A DNA stretch of 64,000 nucleotides from Chrysoperla carnea (GCF_905475395.1 NC_058337.1:138515172-138579171); one strand, 5' to 3'; shown: positions 39,977-49,860, numbered from the stretch's first letter. Notes: generated from the sequence alone by a model not told the origin. Program-made: numbers and translations.

Positions 39977-40703
39977 AAATAAATCAAATTATCAAGATTT
40001 GCTAAAAACCTTGGCAATCATAGCTATGATCATCGATCATATAGGTTTGTATCTATATCCTGACCTTATTATTTTGCGAATAATTGGTCGTACTGCTATG
40101 CCGGTTTTTTGCTTTTTTGCTGGCTATAATTTTCATGATAAGCCAAAATTGCGAATAATAATATGGGGTGTTTTACTACAAATTTACACTACAATATTAT
40201 TCAAGCAGTTTATCACCACAAATATTTTAATCTCTATTTATTTAGGGCAGTGCTATATTTATTGTTTTCATAAGTCGTTAACTCGTTTTTTCTATAGCGG
40301 CTACTGCCATGTTATTATAATGATAATATTATGGTATATAAGTTGGGCTATTATTGATTATGGTACAATTGTAATTGCAATTATGATACTTAGATTTATT
40401 GCAAAACATGAACCCAAAAACCTAAAACTTTGTTGTTTTGTAACAATTCTTATTAATTTAGTACATTCAGCTCTGTTCATGCTTACTATTTCTTTTAGCG
40501 ATCTTAATTTCTCCAATTTTGATTTAGTTTTAGATATTATCTTATTAATAGCTACATATATATTAATGATCAATTATTCAAAAAGAATATTTATAAATTT
40601 AAAATGGATCAGCAGAAATATTATATATATATATTGTGTGCAAATTATGATTTTGCAGTTTATATTTGTCTATAGCTACACATATGGTTTTAAAAATTGG
40701 TAA
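39960..40703 (+). CDS. TraX-family membrane protein
   Basis: A 247-residue multi-pass protein of the TraX type (acyltransferase-like; TraX acetylates F pilin in E. coli). The family opening is clear: DLLKTLAIIAMIIDHIGLYLYPDL, LRIIGRTAMPVFCFFAGYNFH. About eight hydrophobic helices follow. It overlaps the murJ end by 17 bases. Rickettsial chromosomal copies are not tied to a conjugation locus here, so the substrate is unknown. Intact. Confidence 0.75.
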   Translation: MLESSKNKSNYQDLLKTLAIIAMIIDHIGLYLYPDLIILRIIGRTAMPVFCFFAGYNFHDKPKLRIIIWGVLLQIYTTILFKQFITTNILISIYLGQCYIYCFHKSLTRFFYSGYCHVIIMIILWYISWAIIDYGTIVIAIMILRFIAKHEPKNLKLCCFVTILINLVHSALFMLTISFSDLNFSNFDLVLDIILLIATYILMINYSKRIFINLKWISRNIIYIYCVQIMILQFIFVYSYTYGFKNW

Positions 40704-40781
40704 ATAAAAATTAATAATTTTAGCGGTATTTATCTCCTGTTAATATTAATATATTCAAACAATAAATTAACATTAACAACT

Positions 40782-41387
40782 ATGAATGTAATAGATCGTT
40801 TAATTTTATACAATGAAAAATATAAAGAAAGATTTAAACAAAATAAGTTATTTAAAATTAATGTAGAAAGTGACGCACAAAAAAATAAATTTCTTGATTA
40901 CTTCCAAATCTGGTCAAATGAATTTCACAAAATGGTGCTTGCAAGGGTAGTATTTTCAGAACATAAAAAATTTACAAAACTTGCTTGGGAACATTTACTT
41001 GATGAATTCGGTCACAATATAGAACTCTCAAAAGATAGAAAAAATAATACCGAAGTGGAAGATCCTATCTTTGTGGCACTTGGTTCTTGGTTTACTTTAA
41101 AAATGATGACACTTGGTGATAGTGAGCGAGCGGTGCTTGTGCATATGATAATAGAATCGTGTGCTACTATATTTTATGAGAAATTAGGCTCAATATTTTT
41201 AAGTTGTAAAAAAGCAGAAAAGCACTTTAAAACCCACCTGCACCTTGACCCCGAGCATGAACAAATGGGAGTAGATTTATTAAAACAGTTAAATGTTAAT
41301 GATCTTTTACTACTTAATATTCAGAAAAAAGGCTGGGACATGATTGAGGCTCTATTCACTAGACTTGCAGATATTGTAGATGGTTGA
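40782..41387 (+). CDS. Haem-oxygenase-fold iron-dependent enzyme-like protein
   Basis: A 201-residue helical protein. Possible metal ligands are in SEHKKFTKLAWEHLLDEFGHN, ESCATIFYEKLG and HLHLDPEHEQMGVDLL, a pattern of paired His/Glu seen in the PqqC/TenA/CADD-like haem-oxygenase fold. The substrate cannot be told from sequence. Open and intact, preceded by an AT-rich leader. Moderate confidence in the fold, low in the role. Confidence 0.5.
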   Translation: MNVIDRLILYNEKYKERFKQNKLFKINVESDAQKNKFLDYFQIWSNEFHKMVLARVVFSEHKKFTKLAWEHLLDEFGHNIELSKDRKNNTEVEDPIFVALGSWFTLKMMTLGDSERAVLVHMIIESCATIFYEKLGSIFLSCKKAEKHFKTHLHLDPEHEQMGVDLLKQLNVNDLLLLNIQKKGWDMIEALFTRLADIVDG

Positions 41388-41392
41388 CTGTT

Positions 41393-41720
41393 TTCCCGTC
41401 ATTGCCAGGAGAAATTGTTGCGTGGATCGAAATTCGTCATTGCGAGCGACTGCAAGGAGCGTGGCAATCCAGAAAAAATAATAAAAAATACTATAAATTT
41501 GTATTTTTTAGCTGGATCACTTCGTCAATTACTTCGTAATTTCCTTAGCTCAGAAGGAAAAAAACCGATCTACGCAACAATGCCTTGCGAGGAGCGAAGC
41601 TTTGCTGCAATCTAATATTAAATCCTGAGATTGCCACGTCGATACTTCGTATCTCATCGCAATGACAACTTGTTATCCATGCGACAAAGCCGGTTTTTCC
41701 TCGTAATGACGTCACTCAAC
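41393..41720. repeat. RPE cluster
   Basis: GTCATTGCCAGGAG, CGTCATTGCGAGCGACTGCAAGGAGCGTGGCAATCCAG cores and their complements, closely matching the arrangement at 5660-5960, with an AAAAATACT...AGTATTTTT-like centre. It fills the gap before ogt. Confidence 0.75.
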
Positions 41721-41846
41721 TTAAATACTCATCTTGCTAAATTCTGTTCTATCTATTTTAATCGCTTAGAATTATTAGTTTAAAAAAAATAAAATTGTTA
41801 AATAAAGAAATCAATATATAATACTAAAAAAATTTTAGGTAAAAAA

Positions 41847-42359
41847 GTGAGTTTAAAATCCACTTTGCTTGATACGCCGCTTGGTTCGATGCTTGCTATT
41901 AGTGATGAAGAGAAACATTATTTGCTTGATTTTGCTGAAAGTAAAGGCTTAGAACGTAAAATTCAAATGCTTAAAGTTAAGACTAAATTGTCTATTATTG
42001 ATGGCAATACCAAACCTATTTCATCAGTTGAAAAAGAACTTAAGTCATATTTTGACGGCAATTTACAAAAATTTAATACATCTTTACGCCTTGTAGGAAG
42101 CGAGTTTCAGAAATTAGTATGGGAAAAGCTAATGAATGTGCCATATTGCGAAACAAGGAGCTACTTTACACAAGCTAAGGCAGTGGGTAAAGAAACTGCT
42201 TATAGAGCTGTTGAAAATGCTAACGGAGCAAATAGATTTGCTATAATTATTCCATGCCACCGCATTATTAATAATAATGGCGAGCTTGGCGGATATGGTT
42301 CAGGATTACATCGCAAAAAATGGCTTATTGAACATGAAAGAAAATTTACAAGAAATTAG
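41847..42359 (+). CDS. ogt: Methylated-DNA-protein cysteine methyltransferase
   Basis: A 170-residue O6-alkylguanine DNA alkyltransferase, a suicide repair protein. The active-site block is FAIIIPCHRIINNNGELGGYGSGLHRKKWLI (acceptor Cys in PCHR); the helix-turn-helix region is VWEKLMNVPYCETRSYFTQAKAVG, with YRAVENANGANR. GTG start at 41847. The 3' end overlaps the alkD start by 26 bases, forming a two-gene alkylation-repair unit. Confidence 0.9.
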   Translation: MSLKSTLLDTPLGSMLAISDEEKHYLLDFAESKGLERKIQMLKVKTKLSIIDGNTKPISSVEKELKSYFDGNLQKFNTSLRLVGSEFQKLVWEKLMNVPYCETRSYFTQAKAVGKETAYRAVENANGANRFAIIIPCHRIINNNGELGGYGSGLHRKKWLIEHERKFTRN

Positions 42360-43038
42360 AAATATTTTACTTAATTCGGCGACTATTCCGGTAGAACGTT
42401 TAACAATCTTTTTTAAGACTAAAGAAGGGCAGTATGGTGAGCATGATAGATTTATAGGGGTGACTGTACCGACTTTACGTAAAATAGCTAAAACTTATTA
42501 TAATTTAAGTAAGGATGATTTAGGTGGGCTTATTAAATCAAGATTTAATGAAGAAAGACTTTTAGCATTAGTTATCCTTATCAATCAATATCAAAAAGCT
42601 TCTGATAATGATAAGAAATTTTTTTATGAATTCTATATAGATAATATAAAATATGTTAATAATTGGAACTTGGTTGATGCTTCAGCTCATTATATTATCG
42701 GAGCTTATTTATGGGATAAAGATAAGGAATATCTTTTTAAATTAGCAAAATCTGAAAATCTTTGGGAAAGAAGAATAGCAATGGTTGCAACTTGGTATTT
42801 TATTCGCAAAAATGAACTCAATTTAACTTTTAAAATAGCACAATTATTACTGAACGATAAGCATGATTTAATTCATAAAGCGGTAGGGTGGATGCTACGC
42901 GAAGCAGGAAAAAAGGACGAAAAGCAGCTGATAGATTTTCTAAATCAACATATATCGCAAATGCCTAGAACTACATTGCGTTATGCGATTGAGAGATTTC
43001 CTAAAGAAACACGCAGGCATTATATTCTAAAAAACTAG
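42334..43038 (+). CDS. DNA alkylation repair protein (AlkD-like)
   Basis: A HEAT-like-repeat DNA glycosylase of the AlkC/AlkD superfamily that removes alkylated bases. It has the usual opening (FFKTKEGQYGEHDRFIGVTVPTLRKIAK), RFNEERLLALVILINQY, NWNLVDASAHYIIG, ENLWERRIAMVATWYFIRK, DLIHKAVGWMLREAGKKD and MPRTTLRYAIERFPKE. Asp in NLVDAS and Arg in WERRIA are conserved catalytic or binding positions of the family. The start at ATG 42334 lies inside ogt. Intact. Confidence 0.88.
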   Translation: MKENLQEIRNILLNSATIPVERLTIFFKTKEGQYGEHDRFIGVTVPTLRKIAKTYYNLSKDDLGGLIKSRFNEERLLALVILINQYQKASDNDKKFFYEFYIDNIKYVNNWNLVDASAHYIIGAYLWDKDKEYLFKLAKSENLWERRIAMVATWYFIRKNELNLTFKIAQLLLNDKHDLIHKAVGWMLREAGKKDEKQLIDFLNQHISQMPRTTLRYAIERFPKETRRHYILKN

Positions 43039-43089
43039 ATTTATATAAAATTTATGCTAGTATTTTATAAAACTATTAAAAGGTTAATT

Positions 43090-43617
43090 ATGAAACAAAC
43101 TTTATTGGCTGGTTTAATAGCTTTTGCTAGTATAACAAGCTATGCTAGCCCTAATACTCAGCCAGCCCAAAATACTAAACCTACAGATTCATCTGTTACT
43201 TTATCTACGTTAAATGCAGCAGGAGCTGTACAATTTGCACAACCTAGGGTAAGACCTACAACAAATGTTAATAATGTACTAAGCAATTCTGCTATGTATT
43301 TTACATTAGTAAATACTAGACCGGCTAGCTATAATGTAGTTAATATATCTTCAGATCAAATAGGTAGAATAGAGATGCACCAAACAGTTACCGACAGTAA
43401 TGGTGTTAGTCAAATGGTGAAAGTAGATTATCCGTTTTTAATTTCTGGTTATCTTAACGTTGGCTTTGTACCTGGAGGTAAGCAAATAATGCTTTATGAT
43501 ATAAGGAAAGATCTAAAAGTTGGTGACACAGTTGATATAACTTTTTTCTTTGATGATAATAGTGTAAAAACTGTTACTGCTCAAGTTGCAAGTAATAACC
43601 CGTATCCTCAACAGTAA
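43090..43617 (+). CDS. PCuAC-type periplasmic copper chaperone
   Basis: A 175-residue protein with signal peptide (MKQTLLAGLIAFASITSYAS) and a DUF461/PCuAC domain: SNSAMYFTLVNTR, IGRIEMHQTVTDSNGVSQM, FLISGYLNVGFVPGGKQIMLYDIRKDLKVGDTVDITFFFDD. Such proteins deliver Cu(I) to cytochrome oxidase. The family has an H...M...H...M ligand set; here the second His is replaced (PGGKQIM), so binding may be altered. The start at 43090 is preferred over upstream in-frame codons because it begins the signal peptide. Confidence 0.75.
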   Translation: MKQTLLAGLIAFASITSYASPNTQPAQNTKPTDSSVTLSTLNAAGAVQFAQPRVRPTTNVNNVLSNSAMYFTLVNTRPASYNVVNISSDQIGRIEMHQTVTDSNGVSQMVKVDYPFLISGYLNVGFVPGGKQIMLYDIRKDLKVGDTVDITFFFDDNSVKTVTAQVASNNPYPQQ

Positions 43618-43621
43618 AAGA

Positions 43622-43812
43622 AAATTTTAATAGACCGTCATTGCGAGTAGGCATTGCCCGCGTGGATCAGTTTCCCCTCATTGCGAGGAAAAACTGTAAG
43701 TTTTGACAAAGCATTATCATCATTATTTCCTGCGATTGCCACGTCGCTTTGCTCCTCGCAATGACAACTCTCGATCTACGCAAGCAAGCCTTAAGCGGGA
43801 ATGACATAGAAT
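43622..43812. repeat. RPE cluster
   Basis: CGTCATTGCGAGTAGGCATTGCCCGCGTGGATC, CTCATTGCGAGG, GCGATTGCCACGTCGC and CTCCTCGCAATGACA. It separates the PCuAC gene from the convergent rnd gene. Confidence 0.75.
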
Positions 43813-43827
43813 AATAACTTTTCGGTG

Positions 43828-44689
43828 CTATTCTATTTTATGCATATAGCTATTGCATAGTTGTATTAGCTCTTCTTTGTATCTTGGTTTTAGTAAATGT
43901 CTACTTTTTAGGTTTAGATTTTTAAAATCTTGTTCAGTTAAAGGTAGATATTTACACAACTTCATTAAGTCTTCATCTGAAATGAAATGTTTTCGTGGAA
44001 TATTTATAGTTTGAGCTTTTTCTTCACGATAGGCTGCAAGCATTTGTATTTTAGTATTAAAATCTTTAATCTAAATTCTAAATTTTACTTTTTTCCAAGC
44101 ATCTTCGGGTTTTACCTCATAGTTTTTAATATTAAATAAAAACTGAAGCATGGATTGATATTGATTTGTTAAATTATTATCCCAAATTATCTTATTTAGC
44201 TGTTTATATATTTTGTCCAAATATTCAACATCTAAAAATGCGTAATTCAGCATATCTTCAGTAATAGGGCGTTTTAACCAGTTAGATTTTTGATGTGTTT
44301 TATCAATATTGATTTTGAAAAGTTTATAACAAAGATCATCATAGCTTAGTTGACTACCAAAACCGCAAATATTTGCCGCAAATTTGTACATCAAAAATAT
44401 TAGAAGGTAGAGTTTTAAACAAATTATAGAAAATTTCAAAATCTTCACGAGGTGCATGAAATATTTTAATAATATTATTATCTATAAGTAGCATGTTAAA
44501 GACATTTAAATTTAGGTTATTTATTGCATCAATTATTATCCTGCAACCCTCTGCTTTTACTTGGATTATACTAAGTTTAGCATAATAGGTATAACGACGT
44601 TCCAATTCTGTATCTATACTCAACCATTTTTTGGTGGATAATTCCCTACAAAACTCTTCTAATACTTTTTGACTATTAATAATTTGCAT
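43828..44689 (-). pseudogene. rnd: Ribonuclease D, two frameshifts
   Basis: 3'-5' exoribonuclease of the DEDD group, for tRNA maturation. Exo I LSIDTELERR, exo II IIKIFHAPREDFEIF and exo III AFLDVEYLDKIY are present. One extra T near 44388 (VQI/CGKYL instead of VQIAANICGFG) breaks the first frame and a second indel near 44065 separates the HRDC-like C-terminus (EEKAQTINIPRKHFISDEDLMKL). The three segments align end to end. Confidence 0.88.
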
Positions 44690-44701
44690 AAATGAAGCTA
44701 T

Positions 44702-45531
44702 TTACAAAGCTCCAATAATTTTTAGAAAAAGATTGGTATGAGATAAAGAAAATACTAATTCAAGACCAATTAATATAATAATAATCCACTCAAGTTTAGT
44801 AGAATGTTTATAATTAGGGTCATTTGAAAGGATATCGAGCAACTCATGAATCATATTGAGGCGATGATTCATTATATTTTGCCTTATTTCTATGTCTTGA
44901 AATTCTGCCGTCATAAGATATGGGGGTTCATAGCTAGGACGACGCCAAAAAAATTCAGGAGTATCGAATATATCACTATGTAAGCTGATTGAATAGCGTT
45001 CACTAAATAATATTCCTACTTGTTGTAATATCTCTTTTTTAGATAGAGAGACACTACCGGTTCTAGCTAATTCCTGTTGTATAGGAGTGGTTTGGGATAT
45101 CAAATTACTTACAGATTGCTCAAGAACGCTAAGCTTAACAGATTGAGCAAGTGCATGAGAAATAGATAGCTTAACAAAAACCGATTTATCAGCTAAAATT
45201 ATTTTGTTTTTTTCTTCGTCAATAAAAGTTTTTTCGTGTTCTTCATTATATTCAAAATAAATATAATCGGATACAGATTCAGCAAGTCTATTTATCGTTA
45301 CTAAATCAGTATCATTTAAAATTACTTTTTCCTGAATTTCGTCACCACCCCAAATAGTTACACAACCAAATGGAAAGAAAATATATCTATATAATCAGAA
45401 TCTTTATTTATTTCTTTCCGAATATATAAAACATCATCAAAATGCTGAGGTTCAAGCTCTATCTTTTTTAAATTAGTAACTAGATCACTCATCTTATATT
45501 CAGAAGAAATGCAGTAAGATGAACATCTCAT
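44702..45531 (-). pseudogene. RMND1/Sif2 (DUF155) family protein, frameshifted
   Basis: Homologue of the family of mitochondrial RMND1 and yeast Sif2/Rmd1. N-terminal part from ATG 45531 (SDLVTNLKKIELEPQHFDDVLYIRKEINKDS), frameshift near 45375, then FGCVTIWGGDEIQEKVIL, RLAESVSDYIYFEY, SHALAQSVKLSVLEQSV, PEFFWRRPSYEPPYLMTAEFQDIEIRQNIMNHRLNMIHELLDIL and a C-terminal membrane helix. The family's WRRP and helical end are intact. Role in bacteria unknown. Confidence 0.75.
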
Positions 45532-45605
45532 AATTATTTAAGTTTAATTTACATAAATTTAAAGTATAGTAGTGTGGAGCATAGAAAGTCAATAATGTTA
45601 TAATT

Positions 45606-46427
45606 ATGTACGAAATATTAAACAATAGAGAGGTTATTAAAATAGCGGGTTCAGATTCGTTAAAGTTCCTGCAAAACCTTACAACTAATGATATCAATAA
45701 GAGTAATTATTGTTATACTTATTTACTTAATAATCAAGGTAGATATTTATTTGATTTCTTTGTATATATACATAACCTTGAAGAAATTTATATTGATATT
45801 GATGAGAAAAGTAAAACTGCCTTAATAGATCACTTAAATTTTTATAAGTTCCGCTCTAAAATAGAAATAGTAGATTGTAAAGATGAGTATAAAATTGCTT
45901 ATTTTCATCAAGAATTAAATATGGATTCGTTAGTCACAGCTCGTGATCCTCGATATAATTTGTTGGGATTTCGCTCAATAACACAAAGCCAATCATGTCA
46001 TTCCCGCATAGGCGGGAATCTAAGTAAAAAATTATATTTAGATGATAAATATAATTTTGCCATAGTAGATGGGGTAGATGATCTAATTGTTGGTAAATCT
46101 ATACCCACTTTATATGGTATTGAGGAGCTAAAGGGAGTTAGCTATGATAAAGATTGTTATGTAGGGCAGGAAGTTATTTCAAGGGCTAAATATCAAGGAG
46201 CTATAAGAAGAAAGATATACAAAATTATAGCTGAGGAAGATTTATCATCCTTGATTAAAGATGAGGAAATACTTGCAGGAAATGATTCAATAGGCATAAT
46301 ATGTTCCAGCTATCAAAATAAAGCTATAGCTTTAGTTAAAGAAGAGAAATATCTTGCTAGTAAGGAAGAAGATATTACTGTGAGGGGGATTAAGATAGGC
46401 TTGTCTCTTGCTCCTTGGTATGTTTAA
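45606..46427 (+). CDS. ygfZ: YgfZ/GcvT-domain iron-sulfur maintenance protein
   Basis: A 273-residue folate-binding YgfZ protein, which supports Fe-S cluster enzymes. N-terminal GcvT-like domain (LKFLQNLTTNDINK, YTYLLNNQGRYLFDFFVY) and the hallmark YDKDCYVGQEVISRAKYQG, whose Cys is the redox residue of the family (usually KGCYVGQE). An in-frame RPE (45990-46030, SCHSRIGGNLSKK) is inserted in the middle. The 3' end is part of a 458-bp tandem duplication. Open frame. Confidence 0.85.
   Translation: MYEILNNREVIKIAGSDSLKFLQNLTTNDINKSNYCYTYLLNNQGRYLFDFFVYIHNLEEIYIDIDEKSKTALIDHLNFYKFRSKIEIVDCKDEYKIAYFHQELNMDSLVTARDPRYNLLGFRSITQSQSCHSRIGGNLSKKLYLDDKYNFAIVDGVDDLIVGKSIPTLYGIEELKGVSYDKDCYVGQEVISRAKYQGAIRRKIYKIIAEEDLSSLIKDEEILAGNDSIGIICSSYQNKAIALVKEEKYLASKEEDITVRGIKIGLSLAPWYV
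45988..46030 (+). repeat. RPE inserted in frame in ygfZ
   Basis: CATTCCCGCATAGGCGGGAA is a near-perfect palindrome within the coding sequence. It adds about 13 residues with no counterpart in the YgfZ fold; both sides keep the frame. Confidence 0.75.
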
Positions 46428-47244
46428 GATTAAAAACGTCATTGCGAGGAGAGGCAACGCATCGACGAAGCAATCTCAGGAGTTCTGCTTCATAAGATTG
46501 CCACGCTCATGTCATTCGCTCGCAATGACATAATGATAAAAATCAAAATATATGAATAATAATTCTCCGAAAATATCAATAGTTTTACCAGTTTATAACA
46601 GAGAGAAGTTATTGCCGAGAGCTATTGAGAGCTGTCTTAATCAAACATTTAAAGATTTTGAGCTTATTATAATCGATGATTGCTCTAAAGATAAAAGCTT
46701 TGAAATAGCAAAGGAATATGCAAAGCAGGATCAGCGTATTAAAGTAATAAGAAATGAGCCTAATAAAAAATTGCCAGCTAGTCTTAGCTTTAGTTAAAGA
46801 AGAGAAATATCTTGCTAGTAAGGAAGAAGATATTACTGTGAGGGGGATTAAGATAGGCTTGTCTCTTGCTCCTTGGTATGTTTAAGATTAAAAACGTCAT
46901 TGCGAGGAGAGGCAACGCATCGACGAAGCAATCTCAGGAGTTCTGCTTCATAAGATTGCCACGCTCATGTCATTCGCTCGCAATGACATAATGATAAAAA
47001 TCAAAATATATGAATAATAATTCTCCGAAAATATCAATAGTTTTACCAGTTTATAACAGAGAGAAGTTATTGCCGAGAGCTATTGAGAGCTGTCTTAATC
47101 AAACATTTAAAGATTTTGAGCTTATTATAATCGATGATTGCTCTAAAGATAAAAGCTTTGAAATAGCAAAGGAATATGCAAAGCAGGATCAGCGTATTAA
47201 AGTAATAAGAAATGAGCCTAATAAAAAATTGCCAGCTAGTCCTA
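46329..47244. repeat. 458-bp direct tandem duplication
   Basis: The block from GCTTTAGTTAAAGAAGAG (46329) to the TTGCCAGCTAGT region (about 46786) is repeated at once (46787-47244), with no differences noticed. It contains the ygfZ 3' end, an RPE, and the first ~80 codons of the GT2 gene. The equality suggests a recent event. Confidence 0.88.
46552..46797 (+). pseudogene. Glycosyltransferase GT2, truncated duplicate
   Basis: The first 76 codons are the same as those of the gene at 47010 (ISIVLPVYNREKLLPRAIES, FELIIIDDCSKDKSF), then it runs into the second copy of the ygfZ tail and stops (LSFS). It is a product of the 458-bp duplication and lacks the acceptor domain. Confidence 0.9.
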
Positions 47245-47852
47245 ATATTGCTTTTAAAGAGGCTAAGGGGCAGTATTTTACTTGGACTTTCGATGATAAT
47301 TTTCTGCACGAAGATGCTTTAGCAAGAATGAATAATGTTTTAGATAATTCACCGGATATAGGGCTTGTTTATACCGATTATACTTTAATTGATGAGCAGG
47401 GCAAAATAGGGGCAAGACTCTATCAAGAATCTCCGGAATTTTTGCCTATTCGTGATTGTGTTGGAGCATGCTTTTTATACAGAGCAGATATAGCAAAGAG
47501 AGTAGGTGGATATAACGAAAACATGCATTTAGTTGATGATTATGAATATTGGCTTCGGTTTGGGCTTGTTACGAAATTTGCTCATATACCAGAGTCGTTA
47601 TATTTTTATATGGTGCATGATCAGAGCCTAACAACTGAACGTAAAGCAGAAGCCAAAAAAGCTAAAAGAGCTTTGCAAGAATTATTTAAAGATAAATATA
47701 CTATTCCTGATAAGATTAAGCCTATAGATGATTTATATAGCTGGTTTATTGAGGATAAAAATTTAAATTCTTATCTCAAATTATTAAAAATAATAATTTA
47801 TAATCCTATCATTACCCTTTCTTATATTCTAAAAAACCTTAAAAGAATTTGA
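47010..47852 (+). CDS. Glycosyltransferase family 2 protein
   Basis: A 280-residue GT-A enzyme, probably for a surface polysaccharide. VLPVYNREKLLPRAIESCLNQT and FELIIIDDCS bind the nucleotide; the DxD-like metal site is in FTWTFDDNFLHEDALARM; acceptor-side residues are in VDDYEYWLRFGL. It was left complete by the duplication, and has a full promoterless copy of its upstream region including the ygfZ tail. The C-terminal 50 residues are helical. Confidence 0.85.
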   Translation: MNNNSPKISIVLPVYNREKLLPRAIESCLNQTFKDFELIIIDDCSKDKSFEIAKEYAKQDQRIKVIRNEPNKKLPASPNIAFKEAKGQYFTWTFDDNFLHEDALARMNNVLDNSPDIGLVYTDYTLIDEQGKIGARLYQESPEFLPIRDCVGACFLYRADIAKRVGGYNENMHLVDDYEYWLRFGLVTKFAHIPESLYFYMVHDQSLTTERKAEAKKAKRALQELFKDKYTIPDKIKPIDDLYSWFIEDKNLNSYLKLLKIIIYNPIITLSYILKNLKRI

Positions 47853-47889
47853 TAAATTTTTATTGATAAAAGGGTATTATTGGGTATTA

Positions 47890-48065
47890 TGTTATTCACT
47901 GTCATCCCGTGGCTTGTCCGGCTTTGTTGCATGGATCAGTTCCACCATTGTCATCCCGCGACTTAATCGCGGGATCCAGTTAAAAATACTAATAATATTA
48001 GTATTTTTATTTATTTTCTGGATGCCGTGGTCAAGCCACGGCATGACATCGAGCAGGCTTTTCAA
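47890..48065. repeat. RPE cluster upstream of uvrD
   Basis: GTCATCCCGTGGCTTGTCCGGC, GTCATCCCGCGACTTAATCGCGGGATCCAG, AAAATACTAATAATATTAGTATTTT and GCCGTGGTCAAGCCACGGCATGAC palindromes. Very similar to 25495-25720. Confidence 0.75.
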
Positions 48066-48100
48066 GCCCTACAACAAACTGGACTAAATAAATATATTAT

Positions 48101-48439
48101 ATGCCAAATCACGATTTCCTACATTCATTAAACGAGCAGCAGCAAAAAGCAGTTCTTCATACCGAAGGACCGCTTCTTTTGCTTGCAGGGGCAGGTACGG
48201 GTAAGACGAAAGTACTAACCTCAAGAATTGCAAATATTATTCATCAAAATTTAGCATCCCCTCAAAATATTTTAGCTGTTACTTTCACGAATAAAGCAGC
48301 AAAAGAGATGCAGGAAAGAGTCCATAATTTGGTTAGCTCTTACGGTCTTAATATTGGTACTTTCCACTCAATGGCAGCAAGGATATTGCGTGATCAAATA
48401 GAGCATTTAAATCTTGGTTTAAATAGCAGATTCACTATT
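48101..48439 (+). pseudogene. uvrD: UvrD/PcrA helicase, 5' part before Polinton 2
   Basis: Superfamily 1 DNA helicase. The N-terminal 113 codons have the Q motif [11 protein letters not shown], Walker [16 protein letters not shown] (motif I), motif Ia [14 protein letters not shown] and [12 protein letters not shown]. The frame is interrupted after SRFTI at the target duplication ACTATT (48434-48439). It continues at 61633 in the same frame. Confidence 0.93.
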
Positions 48440-49740
48440 AGTAGAAGAGTCAAGTCACTCCTGGCACAGTTTGACCTCAAGTAACCCCGGATGGTACACT
48501 TTTCAAAAAAGGGCAAACCTAGGTGAATGTTGGAAACCTCGGAAGTTGGAGGGGATAGATGACGTCATTGACCAATAGTAAATCAAGATGGCGTTGGGAG
48601 GTGTGGTGGGGGTGAGGAATGACATAAACGGGGCTTGACCAATAGTGATGGGCGTGGTTGACAGGAGTGTGTTTCTTGGAAGTGGGGCTTAAAGGGGGCG
48701 GGAATTGGACGTTAGATGAGATAATCGAGCCCACTTTCAACCCCAAAGAATGGTACACTTTTCCAAAAAGGGCAAACCTCGGTTGAATGCGAAGTTGGAG
48801 GGGGGACATCATTGACCAATAGTAGCGCTGTAAAAATCAAGATGGCGTCGGGAGGTGTGGTGGGGGAAGGAATGGCTGCCTAAGCATTGATGACGTCATT
48901 GGCTTTGACCAATAGTGGCGGAGAGTGAACAGGGGGCGGGACGTAAGGGCAAACCTAGGTGAATGTTGGAAACCTCGACATTGGCCAATAGTAAATCAAG
49001 ATGGCGTCGGGAGGTGTGGTGGAGGAGAATAATGGCTGCCTAAGCATTGATGACGTCATTGGCTTTGACCAATAGTGGTGCTTGACGGGGAGTGAACGGG
49101 GGGCGGGACGTTGACATTAGTTAGCAATTTTCAAGAATATGTTAATTTGACCTTGAAAAATATTGTAATTTGACACTTTAAATATACATGATAAAATTCA
49201 AGATACGTGACCGGATGTTAATATTTTTTTTTTTTTATTGAGTCAGCATTGTAATATGACACTTGAAATTTACATAATAAAAATACATGTTCAAACTTGT
49301 TTGAATGGACTTTGATCTTAAAATAATTTCACACGTGTCAGCATTTTTCAAGAATATGTTAATTTGACCTTGAAAAATATGATATCATCATCTTGTAACA
49401 AGTTCAAACTTGTTTGAAATAATTTTACATGTGTCAAAACACGTGACCGGATGCTAATATTTTTTTATGATTAAGCAATGTAATATGACACTTGAAATTT
49501 ACATAATAAAAATACATGTTCAAACTTGTTTGAATGGACTTTGATCTTAAAATAATTTTACACGTGTCAGCTATTTTCAATAATATGTTAATTTGACCTT
49601 GAAAAATATGATATCATCATCCTGCTACAAGTTCAAACTTGTTTGAACATGTTCAAACTTGTTTGAACATGTTTAAACTTGTCTGAATTCCAAGAAAAAA
49701 TAATTAGTTTGAATTACGATTATAAAAATATCAAATTACA
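48440..49740 (+). repeat. Polinton 2 left terminal inverted repeat
   Basis: Outer part to ~49130 with CCAAT, TGACGTCA (near 48560, 48890, 49058), GC boxes and repeated GGGCAAACCTAGGTGAATGT blocks; inner part with TTCAAACTTGTTTGAA palindromes, CACGTG, and about two ~230-base satellite units. Matches the right repeat of element 1 and 59.5-61.6 kb inverted. Confidence 0.88.
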
Positions 49741-49770
49741 ACTTTTTTAGTGGTGGGGATAATGCTATAA

Positions 49771-49778
49771 AAAGTGAT
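49771..49778 (+). promoter_or_regulatory. TATA box of Polinton 2 polB
   Basis: TATAAAAA just inside the TIR, the same context as at 36405 in element 1 (GGGGATAATGC before it, GTGATGTACGTAGCTG after it). Confidence 0.6.
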
Positions 49779-49856
49779 GTACGTAGCTGTTGAAGTATCT
49801 CTTTTGAAATTCACCTTTGCTTCAGTTAGTTTTTTCCGCATATATTTTTTACGTTA

Positions 49857-49860
<4 letters not shown>

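Noticed and set aside
1085-45375. All frameshifts as sequencing error
   Set aside because: Several are in homopolymers and could be errors, but ppa and yciB nonsense codons, the sco and uvrD deletions and the tnpA stop codons are not of that type.
47863-48087. Frame over 47863-48087
   Set aside because: It is a translation of RPE palindromes.
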